DNA of 5,764 nt from an uncultured Lachnospiraceae bacterium (lineage in GTDB: Bacteria > Bacillota > Clostridia > Lachnospirales > Lachnospiraceae): assembly GCA_946413945.1 (NCBI GenBank), contig CAMKMR010000130.1, positions 1 to 5,764 on the forward strand, written 5' to 3'. Positions 1 to 5,032 of this stretch are shown here, one piece after another (position 1 is the stretch's first letter; every line of letters starts with the position of its first letter). The translations under genes and the position numbers were made by a program. The notes under the pieces are model-generated. The model searched no databases and was not told where the DNA came from. It saw only the letters and a program-made list of their open reading frames with translations.

Positions 1-40
1 CTTTCAGCTGAGGTGTACTAATAGGTCGAGGGCTTATCCT
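1..40 (+). rRNA. rrl: 23S rRNA, 3' end (partial)
   Basis: The first 40 bases match the conserved 3' terminus of bacterial 23S rRNA, including the highly conserved stretch ACTAATAGGTCGAGGGCTT. The final GCTTATCC (32-39) would be the strand that pairs with the 5' end of the same rRNA in the closing helix. The gene is cut by the left edge of the window. The exact 3' end is estimated to within a few bases. Confidence 0.93.
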
Positions 41-159
41 AATAGAGATTAAATTGAAACGCTTCTTAAATTAAAGGATGACACTTCTGTATGATGTTTT
101 GAAAGTACAAAGTAAAATATTGAGGGATCCAGTGATGGTTCTCTTTTTATAATTAATAT
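41..159 (+). other. 23S-to-tRNA transcribed spacer without a 5S rRNA gene
   Basis: This 119-nt spacer joins the 23S end to tRNA-Trp. A 5S rRNA gene is normally about 115-120 nt and usually follows 23S in this order, but none of the conserved internal 5S motifs (for example CCCGAAC and GAAGTTAAG) occurs here or elsewhere in the window. The segment 122-148 could form a weak, imperfect hairpin (GAGG..ATCC with GGTTCTC) followed by five T residues. It may be a poor terminator or a processing site. A perfect TATAAT (148-153) ends 6 nt before the tRNA but has no -35 partner at normal spacing. Confidence 0.6.
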
Positions 160-230
160 AGGGGATTGGTCAAATGGTATGATAGGGGTCTCCAAAACCT
201 TTGGTGGGAGTTCGATTCTCTCATCCCCTG
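160..230 (+). tRNA. trnW: tRNA-Trp (anticodon CCA)
   Basis: A full cloverleaf can be drawn. The acceptor stem is 160-166 with 223-229 (AGGGGAT/ATCCCCT, 7 bp), followed by U8 at 167. The D arm is closed by 169-172 with 180-183. The anticodon stem is 185-189 with 197-201, around loop CTCCAAA (190-196), giving anticodon CCA at 192-194. The T stem is 206-210 with 218-222, around TTCGATT. The discriminator base is G230, as usual in bacterial tRNA-Trp. The 3' CCA is not encoded, so it must be added by nucleotidyltransferase. The gene sits at the end of the rRNA operon, immediately before a terminator. Confidence 0.95.
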
Positions 231-235
231 TAGTA

Positions 236-270
236 AAAAAGCGTTGGAATATATTCCAGCGCTTTTTTTT
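236..270 (+). terminator. Rho-independent terminator of the rRNA-tRNA operon
   Basis: A 10-bp stem (240-249 with 254-263, AGCGTTGGAA/TTCCAGCGCT, one T-G wobble) encloses the loop TATA and is followed by eight T residues (263-270). It starts 9 nt after the tRNA. This is a strong intrinsic terminator that ends the rRNA operon transcript. Confidence 0.92.
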
Positions 271-361
271 CGACTGCCGAAATAGAGCAATAAGATCGAT
301 GGTTGTACAAATGTAAGGTAAGTACGACTGTAAGCACCTGCCAGACATCGAGCCGTCAGGT

Positions 362-412
362 TAAGCAATAAAAAATCTCTGCGTCTTTATGCAGAGATTT
401 TTTATTGCCTTA
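362..412. terminator. Bidirectional terminator with 18-bp perfect stem
   Basis: The arms 365-382 and 391-408 are perfect inverted repeats around an 8-nt loop (383-390). With a single bulged C at 409, pairing extends outward by three more base pairs (362-364 with 410-412). The stem has a GC-rich tip (CTCTGC/GCAGAG) and A-run/T-run flanks, so it works as a terminator on both strands. On the minus strand it lies about 45 nt past the stop codon of the transglutaminase-like gene. On the plus strand it backs up the tRNA terminator or ends an unknown transcript from 271-361. Confidence 0.88.
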
Positions 413-454
413 CGAAGAGATGAGTAGTCGAGCGGGCAGTTCATATTTATTAAG

Positions 455-1453
455 TTAGTTAAAATTATCTTCCTGTTCTTTTAACCAGTCATCAAATCCA
501 TCATTTACAACAACGCCGTGAGGGATTGTTGTATTTGATTTTTCCTTTTTATTCTTCTTAATTGTAATTCCGATATATACATTAACAAATAAGAGAATTA
601 TAACAAATAATATCTTAGTATCAATTATATTGCTGTTATAGGATTTATTTGCTATTTCTATATTGAAATTATTAATGTTGTATTTATCAGATCTTTGGTG
701 ATCAGGAAAATCAGCATCACTTTTTAAAAAGTATTTATATGATCTGCCATTGCTTCCTTCATCATCCCATGTTACGTCAAGATTGTACCATTTTCCATCT
801 AGTTCGACCATATTCCACATATGGGATTCATCATTACCAATAATAATCCTGGTCTTTATGCCGGCTTCATTTAATAGATAATAGGTCGCAAGACCATAAC
901 CGGAACATACCATTACGCCATCTTTAAAACCATCAATATCAGTATGGTTTTCCATTGAGGATCTTTGATCATATTCAAAATTATCGATCAGATAGTTATG
1001 AACATTTAGTACAGTATCATAATCAGTATCACCTTTAAGATTTTTAGCAAGAGCAGACATATGCTCAAAATGTCTATCCATACTACCTTTCGGATAAGGA
1101 AATGAAATCATCATTTTTACACCAGTAGAATAATCTTTATAATATTCATAATGAATAGAATTAAGATAATAAACCAGGTAGCAGCCGCTTTTTAAAGGGG
1201 CGTCAGGGTTATAATGATATGAAAAATCATCTAAAAACTGGCTGCCTATCAGAGATGCCTGAAGGCTTTTTTCGAGATCGTAATATTTATAAAGCTTTCT
1301 ATCGTATATCTGTTGTGCTAATAAATTAAAAAATTCTTCTTCGCTCTTTATCTTAGCATCATCTTTAGCCTGAACATTTAGCGTTGAGGTTGAGAAGCAG
1401 GCAATCAGAAAAGAGATGATTAGGAAAAGTGTTATTTTATGTTTATTTTTCAC
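455..1453 (-). CDS. Exported, membrane-anchored transglutaminase-like protein
   Basis: The product is 332 residues from the GTG start proposed here. The N-terminus has a basic head (KNKHK) and a hydrophobic core (ITLFLIISFLIA). This can be read as a lipobox LIAC with Cys19, or as a type I signal cleaved after VQA29. A transglutaminase-like (papain-fold) domain follows at about residues 140-240. Its triad is visible: Cys183 in VMVCSGYG, His211 in ESHMWNMV and Asp226 in WYNLDVTWDD. The downstream SYKYFLKSDADF is also typical of the family. A single transmembrane helix (about 276-298) precedes KKNKKEK and a short tail, which should lie in the cytoplasm. The catalytic domain should therefore face outward. 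Family members can be cross-linking enzymes, peptidases or amidases, so the reaction is not known. An ATG 18 codons upstream (1507) has no ribosome binding site and falls at the predicted transcription start, whereas the GTG has GGAGG 8 nt before it. The gene is transcribed alone and ends at the bidirectional hairpin. Confidence 0.85.
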   Translation of the reverse strand: MKNKHKITLFLIISFLIACFSTSTLNVQAKDDAKIKSEEEFFNLLAQQIYDRKLYKYYDLEKSLQASLIGSQFLDDFSYHYNPDAPLKSGCYLVYYLNSIHYEYYKDYSTGVKMMISFPYPKGSMDRHFEHMSALAKNLKGDTDYDTVLNVHNYLIDNFEYDQRSSMENHTDIDGFKDGVMVCSGYGLATYYLLNEAGIKTRIIIGNDESHMWNMVELDGKWYNLDVTWDDEGSNGRSYKYFLKSDADFPDHQRSDKYNINNFNIEIANKSYNSNIIDTKILFVIILLFVNVYIGITIKKNKKEKSNTTIPHGVVVNDGFDDWLKEQEDNFN

Positions 1454-1461
1454 TTCCAGTT

Positions 1462-1466
1462 CCTCC
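1462..1466 (-). promoter_or_regulatory. Ribosome binding site deciding the GTG start
   Basis: On the minus strand GGAGG (1466-1462) lies 8 nt before GTG at 1453-1451. This is a perfect Shine-Dalgarno core. It places the start exactly before a classical signal peptide head (KNKHK). The longer reading frame from ATG 1507 would instead put 18 acidic/polar residues before the export signal. Confidence 0.75.
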
Positions 1467-1514
1467 AATCTAGTTTCCTTGTCATCCATATAATTATCAT
1501 TTGACATTTATATC

Positions 1515-1543
1515 ATTATATAGAAAACAAGCTTTGTTTCCAA
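1515..1543 (-). promoter_or_regulatory. Promoter for the transglutaminase-like gene
   Basis: On the minus strand TTGGAA (-35, 1543-1538) and a perfect TATAAT (-10, 1520-1515) are separated by 17 bp, a good sigma-A-type promoter. Transcription would begin near 1508, leaving a leader of about 55 nt before the GTG start. A short inverted repeat (GAAACAA..TTGTTTTC) fills the spacer between the two elements and could be a repressor site, but that is inference. Confidence 0.65.
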
Positions 1544-1655
1544 GGAAAAAACGATCACTAAAACAAAGTAATATAGTATATGTTTAATTTTAATAATACA
1601 AAAATGCATAAATTAAATAGCATGTATAGTTGAAGATATTTTAAATAATTGCGAT

Positions 1656-1735
1656 GTTTATTAAGAAGGCATTAATAAAGGCTTTCATAATTTCTTAATA
1701 TTTTTATTTAAATTCTTAAGGGCTTCTTAATAAAC
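1656..1735. repeat. 13-bp perfect inverted repeat upstream of the NlpC/P60 gene
   Basis: GTTTATTAAGAAG (1656-1668) is the exact reverse complement of CTTCTTAATAAAC (1723-1735). The arms are 54 nt apart. They include the outermost copies of the TTCTTAA motif, so the repeat may reflect two inverted protein-binding sites rather than an RNA hairpin. Confidence 0.6.
1661..1730 (+). promoter_or_regulatory. Phased TTCTTAA motif array (putative activator sites)
   Basis: Exact TTCTTAA occurs at 1692-1698, 1713-1719 and 1724-1730, and its reverse complement TTAAGAA at 1661-1667. Start-to-start distances are 31, 21 and 11 bp, close to three, two and one DNA turns. Direct 6-7 bp repeats at 11-bp spacing are the known binding pattern of OmpR/PhoB-family response regulators. 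The last pair runs up to the position where a -35 element would be expected for the TATAAT at 1753-1758. The background here is very AT-rich, so chance cannot be excluded. Confidence 0.45.
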
Positions 1736-1758
1736 AAAATAAATTTTTGTACTATAAT
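1730..1758 (+). promoter_or_regulatory. Promoter for the NlpC/P60 operon, weak -35
   Basis: A perfect TATAAT is present at 1753-1758. At 17-bp spacing the -35 position (1730-1735) reads ATAAAC, a very poor match to TTGACA. The repeats described at 1713-1730 abut it, which fits a promoter needing an activator. The predicted start is near 1765, giving a leader of about 87 nt. The stretch 1544-1655 further left is extremely AT-rich and I see nothing else in it. Confidence 0.5.
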
Positions 1759-1786
1759 AATTTATGTAATAAATATTGCGTGAGTT

Positions 1787-1815
1787 TTGACATCTTGGTC
1801 CGGGCATTTTAGATA
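1787..1815 (+). promoter_or_regulatory. Possible second promoter (perfect -35, poor -10)
   Basis: TTGACA at 1787-1792 matches the -35 consensus perfectly. At 17 bp spacing the -10 reads TAGATA (1810-1815), with only three of six bases matching TATAAT and no final T. If used, the leader would be about 30 nt. It is weaker support than the TATAAT at 1753. Confidence 0.28.
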
Positions 1816-1840
1816 GTTCATGTAAAATCTTGTGAAAAAA

Positions 1841-1845
1841 TGAGG
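1841..1845 (+). promoter_or_regulatory. Ribosome binding site deciding the ATG at 1852
   Basis: TGAGG (1841-1845) lies 6 nt before ATG 1852. The earlier in-frame ATG at 1840 has only an A-rich stretch before it and no Shine-Dalgarno core. The start at 1852 is therefore preferred; the difference is only four residues (MRKT). Confidence 0.6.
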
Positions 1846-1851
1846 AAAACA

Positions 1852-3936
1852 ATGAGAAAAGAGAAATGGTATTTTAGAAAGGCCAAGATAAAAAAAACAA
1901 TAATATTTTTTTCTTTGGCAACAAGCTGTGTTGTATCTAGTGGTTTTGTTTCGAATGCGGAAGGTCTGGAGCCAGATGTACCAAATCCTGATCCTTATGT
2001 GACTGAGACTACAGAGTATGAAGCAGCTGAAGACTTTGTAAATGTTCCTGTTATAGATGAAGCAGCTGAAGATGGGATTGAAGTAATAGTTGATGAAGAT
2101 GATTCAAATTCAGTTGATGAAGATGATTCAAATTCAGTTGATGAAGATGATTTAAATACAGTTGATAAAAACGAGAATAATTTAAATGTAGCTGATTCTA
2201 AACTTCAGGATAATGATACTCTGACTGCTAAGGATCCTGCACTGGCAACAGTTGAAAAACCAGTTGAAGAAGTTGTTGAAGGAGTACATGATACAGAAGA
2301 CGGTAAATTAGCTCTATTTAATGGTGATGAGGTAAATACAGAATTTACCGGCCTTTATTATGATAAGGCAAGCAAAATCTGGTATAACCTTGTAGAAGGA
2401 TATGTAACAGCTGGTCCTAATATGGTTGCAAATGAATACGGCAGCTGGTATGTAGATAAGTATGGAAAGATAGATTTTTCTTTCACTGGTATTCTTAATA
2501 CAAAAGATGGTGGATTCTTTCTTGAGTCTGGAAAATATAGAAAAAATAAAACTGGTCTTTATTATAATAAGGCGGATCGTGTATGGTACAATTTAGTAGA
2601 TAGTAAGGTTACACCAGGTCCAGCTTTAGTCCAAAATGAAAATGGCTGGTGGTATATATCTGAAAAGGGAACAATTGATTATTCAGCTGATACGGTTGCA
2701 GAAAATAAATGGGGTCATTGGAAAGTAAAAAAAGGAAAAGTAGATTTTTCTTTTAATGGTGTTGCATATGACTATAATAAAGTAGGCTGGTATTTTAAGA
2801 ATGGCCGTATTGATAAAACTTACAGAGGTCTTTATTATAATAGCTTAAATCGCGTCTGGTATAATATTAATATCGGAAATGTAGAAGCAGGCCCTAAATT
2901 TGTTAAGAACGAATATGGTATCTGGTATGTTAATAAAGAAGGAAGAGTTGATTTTAATTATAAGGGTATAGCAAAATATGGTAATGAGATTTTGTATACC
3001 GGCGGAGGAAAAGTAACATATGATAAGACCCTTCTTTATTACAATGCAGAGGATCGCAGCTGGTACAATATTGTAAATAGCAAGATTAAAGCAGGACCAG
3101 ATTTAGCTCAGAATGAAAATGGTTTGTGGTATATAAATAAAGAGGGAAAAATTGATTTTGATTACTGGGGCTTGGCAAGAAATCAGTATGGAAATTGGTT
3201 TGTAGAATCAGGTAAGGTCAGAGTTAATAAAAATGGACTTTTAAGAGATCCAGCAACCGGAAGATGGTATAATTTTTCAGGCGGTAAAGTACTTGAAACG
3301 GTTGCAGTTGCTCAGAATAAGTATGGCTGGTGGTTTATCAACAACAAAGGCACTGTTGATTTTGGTACAAGAACAGGTTGGTTCAGACAGGGAAATTTAT
3401 GGTTTAGATTTGATAAAAGCCAGAAGCCGGTTGAGATAACAGAAAAAGCACCTTCAGTTACGCAGCTTAAGGGATATTATGTAAGCCCAATGAAAACTGG
3501 TAATTTAAATTCAAAAGAAGATAGAATTGAAGCGATGATCAGCAGAGCATATGAATATGTTGGTACAGAGTATGTAATATGTAAATCTGGTGCTCCTAAG
3601 ACAGGAGCAGATTGTTCAGGACTTGTAATGCAGTGTCTCTATGCTGCAGGTTATGATCCATATCCTGCTACACCTGCTCATCATGCACTTCCAGAAAATG
3701 AATATGATTCAAGAACATTCTACAGCAGTGTTCCGATAAGACACATTTCAAAGAACGAATTAAAGCGTGGAGACGTAGTCTGGTACAAGAGTATTTATTC
3801 TGGAAAAATCAATCATATTGCTATATACTTAGGTGGAGATAAGATTATTGATGCAATTGAGCCATATACAGACGTACATAATATGTATGACGACTATTAT
3901 GGACCATTTTATGGATTTGGAAGAGTATTTGAGTAA
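1852..3936 (+). CDS. Secreted NlpC/P60 peptidoglycan endopeptidase-like protein with wall-binding repeats
   Basis: The product is 694 residues. A signal peptide with a strongly basic head spans residues 1-36 (cleavage after SNA). An acidic Asp/Glu-rich linker follows to about 155 and contains tandem VDEDDSNS units. An aromatic repeat region spans about 167-525. Its units read LYYN..WYN, then NE.G.WY, then KG.(I/V)DF, like choline-binding/glucan-binding wall repeats in Lachnospiraceae. The C-terminal NlpC/P60 domain spans about 555-694, with Cys588 in GADCSGLV and His655 in INHIAIYLGG. The third catalytic position is Asp667 (IIDA), where family members usually carry His, Asn or Gln. NlpC/P60 enzymes typically cut D-Glu to diamino-acid bonds in wall peptides, so a role in wall turnover is expected but not proven. 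The TAA stop is 1 nt before the start of the next gene, so the two are almost certainly cotranscribed. A weaker upstream ATG exists at 1840. Confidence 0.9.
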   Translation: MRKEKWYFRKAKIKKTIIFFSLATSCVVSSGFVSNAEGLEPDVPNPDPYVTETTEYEAAEDFVNVPVIDEAAEDGIEVIVDEDDSNSVDEDDSNSVDEDDLNTVDKNENNLNVADSKLQDNDTLTAKDPALATVEKPVEEVVEGVHDTEDGKLALFNGDEVNTEFTGLYYDKASKIWYNLVEGYVTAGPNMVANEYGSWYVDKYGKIDFSFTGILNTKDGGFFLESGKYRKNKTGLYYNKADRVWYNLVDSKVTPGPALVQNENGWWYISEKGTIDYSADTVAENKWGHWKVKKGKVDFSFNGVAYDYNKVGWYFKNGRIDKTYRGLYYNSLNRVWYNINIGNVEAGPKFVKNEYGIWYVNKEGRVDFNYKGIAKYGNEILYTGGGKVTYDKTLLYYNAEDRSWYNIVNSKIKAGPDLAQNENGLWYINKEGKIDFDYWGLARNQYGNWFVESGKVRVNKNGLLRDPATGRWYNFSGGKVLETVAVAQNKYGWWFINNKGTVDFGTRTGWFRQGNLWFRFDKSQKPVEITEKAPSVTQLKGYYVSPMKTGNLNSKEDRIEAMISRAYEYVGTEYVICKSGAPKTGADCSGLVMQCLYAAGYDPYPATPAHHALPENEYDSRTFYSSVPIRHISKNELKRGDVVWYKSIYSGKINHIAIYLGGDKIIDAIEPYTDVHNMYDDYYGPFYGFGRVFE
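2018..2072 (+). repeat. Pair of 16-bp direct repeats in the acidic linker
   Basis: ATGAAGCAGCTGAAGA occurs at 2018-2033 and again at 2057-2072, 39 bp apart and in the same reading frame. The copies encode YEAAED and DEAAED. This is a second, older-looking duplication in the low-complexity linker, separate from the 24-bp tandem array downstream. Confidence 0.75.
2089..2160 (+). repeat. 24-bp tandem repeat (VDEDDSNS), three copies
   Basis: Copies lie at 2089-2112, 2113-2136 and 2137-2160. The first two are identical and the third differs at two bases (giving VDEDDLNT). A degenerate fourth unit, VDKNENNLNV, follows at 2161-2190. The period is a multiple of three, so copy-number change by slippage would keep the frame and only lengthen or shorten the acidic linker. 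Confidence 0.92.
2350..3420 (+). repeat. Five-fold aromatic wall-binding super-repeats (204-bp period)
   Basis: Equivalent positions of the motif (G/L)L-x-x-x..(W)YN start at residues 167, 235, 326, 394 and 462 of the product. Spacings are 68, 91, 68 and 68 residues. Each 68-residue unit carries LYYN-type, N(E/K)xGxWY-type and KGx(I/V)DF-type sub-units, and the first four also share a Gly-Pro (AGP or PGP). The second super-unit holds an extra 23-residue sub-unit (around ENKWGHWKVKKGKVDF), which explains the spacing of 91. The fifth is the most diverged and has lost the Gly-Pro. Confidence 0.8.
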
Positions 3937-3937
3937 T

Positions 3938-4858
3938 ATGTTTATTAGTACAGACTTTTATGGAAATTTTAAATGTCGCGCCGGCGAGTGTAAACACACT
4001 TGCTGCGCCGGCTGGGAAATAGATATAGATGATATAAGCCTTGAAAGGTTCAGAAGTTATGACGGAGAACTTGGTAAAAAGATGAAGGAAGTAATAGCCT
4101 TTGACGATGGGGAGTATCATTTTATAAATGATGAAAATGACAGATGTCCATTCCTGAGAGGGGATGGACTTTGTCAGTTGATCATAGAGAAAGGCGAGGA
4201 TGATCTAAGTGATATATGTGCTCTTCATCCGCGCTTTTATTTTGATATAGATGATTTTTGGTTTTCAGGACATGGCATGGCTTGTGAAGTTGTGTCAGAC
4301 CAGCTAGTCAGTTCATTAAAAGGAAGAGACCTTTGCTTTATCATCGAGGATGAGGAAAATTATATAGAGGATAATAAGAAGGATCTTAAAGGCTTACTTA
4401 AACTTATGTCGTTTGACAGTAGTAATATTAAAATGCACCTTTCCGATTATATTAAGGAAAAAGCTTTCTTTGATACAAAAATATGTCATTCCATAATATC
4501 AAAAACTGAAGAAATTGATAATGAATGGCTTAAGGAAATTGCTGGAATAGATAAGATAAGCAATGAAGAACTGATGCAGTTTTACAGTAAGGATAAGGAG
4601 TTTATAGATGCCTGTGACAGGATATATCAGTATATCTTTTATAGGGCGCTGGAAAAAGTACATGATCATTCTCTTGAAACAATTGAAAAATATGCGGCTG
4701 TTAATTGTCAATATGTGATAATGTATCTTATGGCTAATAAGGATATGACTTTATCAGATGCGGTGAGACGATGGTCCCAGCAGATTGAATATGCAGTAGA
4801 AAATTCAGAATATGTCATGACGGAAGTAGAAAGAATAAATAATGCTGAAAATATATAA
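3938..4858 (+). CDS. fliB: FliB-like Cys-cluster protein (flagellin lysine-N-methylase family)
   Basis: The product is 306 residues, with no signal peptide or membrane segment, so cytoplasmic. The N-terminus FKCRAGECKHTCCAGW has the C-x4-C-x3-CC cluster (Cys13, 18, 22, 23) typical of proteins annotated as flagellin lysine-N-methylase (FliB), followed by a diagnostic acidic WEIDIDD. Further conserved Cys lie in RCPFL (70), GLCQLI (79), DICALHPRF (94) and MACE (116). These are likely metal or Fe-S ligands, though that is inference. Known FliB methylates lysines of flagellin. Salmonella FliB is longer, roughly 400 residues from memory, so this may be a shorter relative. The frame is open upstream to 3833, but that part lies inside the previous gene and is a shadow. 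ATG 3938 begins 1 nt after the upstream TAA and has only a weak ribosome site, which suggests translational reinitiation. No flagellar gene is visible nearby, so the substrate is uncertain; the gene symbol is by family only. Confidence 0.78.
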   Translation: MFISTDFYGNFKCRAGECKHTCCAGWEIDIDDISLERFRSYDGELGKKMKEVIAFDDGEYHFINDENDRCPFLRGDGLCQLIIEKGEDDLSDICALHPRFYFDIDDFWFSGHGMACEVVSDQLVSSLKGRDLCFIIEDEENYIEDNKKDLKGLLKLMSFDSSNIKMHLSDYIKEKAFFDTKICHSIISKTEEIDNEWLKEIAGIDKISNEELMQFYSKDKEFIDACDRIYQYIFYRALEKVHDHSLETIEKYAAVNCQYVIMYLMANKDMTLSDAVRRWSQQIEYAVENSEYVMTEVERINNAENI

Positions 4859-4987
4859 ATTTTTAAGCTGGATATATTCAATTATGTAATATGATACGGT
4901 TATTTAAAACTTTAAATGTAAAAAAAGAATACAAATTACGTTCAAATAAATAATAAAATGAATTGAAAATAAACAAATATCTAGTTT

Positions 4988-5032
4988 AGGCTTTTTGCAA
5001 TATATAGTTATTGCAGAAAGCCTTTTATTTTT
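4988..5032 (+). terminator. Terminator of the NlpC/P60-FliB-like operon
   Basis: A 15-bp stem (4988-5002 with 5009-5023; AGGCTTT..TGCAATA with TATTGCA..AAAGCCT, one T-G wobble) encloses a 6-nt loop and is followed by TTTTATTTTT. It lies about 130 nt past the FliB-like stop codon. The AT-rich stretch between (4859-4987) contains nothing else I can recognise. Confidence 0.88.

Noticed and set aside
148..153. Perfect TATAAT just before tRNA-Trp, as a private tRNA promoter
   Set aside because: No -35 lies at 16-19 bp; TTGAGG at 120-125 is 22 bp away. Transcription would start at the mature tRNA 5' end with no leader, which is unusual. Cotranscription with the rRNA is simpler.
49..368. Two minus-strand open frames of 99 and 71 codons over the rRNA end, tRNA and terminator
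   Set aside because: They are antisense to the tRNA-Trp gene and its terminator, have no ribosome sites, and their sequence is explained by the RNA genes.
427..440. AGTCGAGCGG resembles the 16S rRNA AAGTCGAACGG region
   Set aside because: Only about ten bases agree and the flanks show no 16S sequence, so chance is the best explanation.
1765..1851. Cyclic-di-AMP (ydaO-type) riboswitch before the NlpC/P60 gene
   Set aside because: Such elements do precede wall hydrolases in Firmicutes, but this leader is under 90 nt and I see none of the conserved core; only a weak 6-bp hairpin (1806-1811 with 1823-1828) can be drawn.
3833..3937. N-terminal extension of the FliB-like frame back to 3833
   Set aside because: It lies wholly inside the NlpC/P60 gene in another frame, has no ribosome site, and the family similarity starts only after ATG 3938.
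3845..4711. Minus-strand open frames of 91 and 70 codons under the FliB-like gene
   Set aside because: They are antisense shadows of a well-supported coding sequence and have no recognisable motifs.
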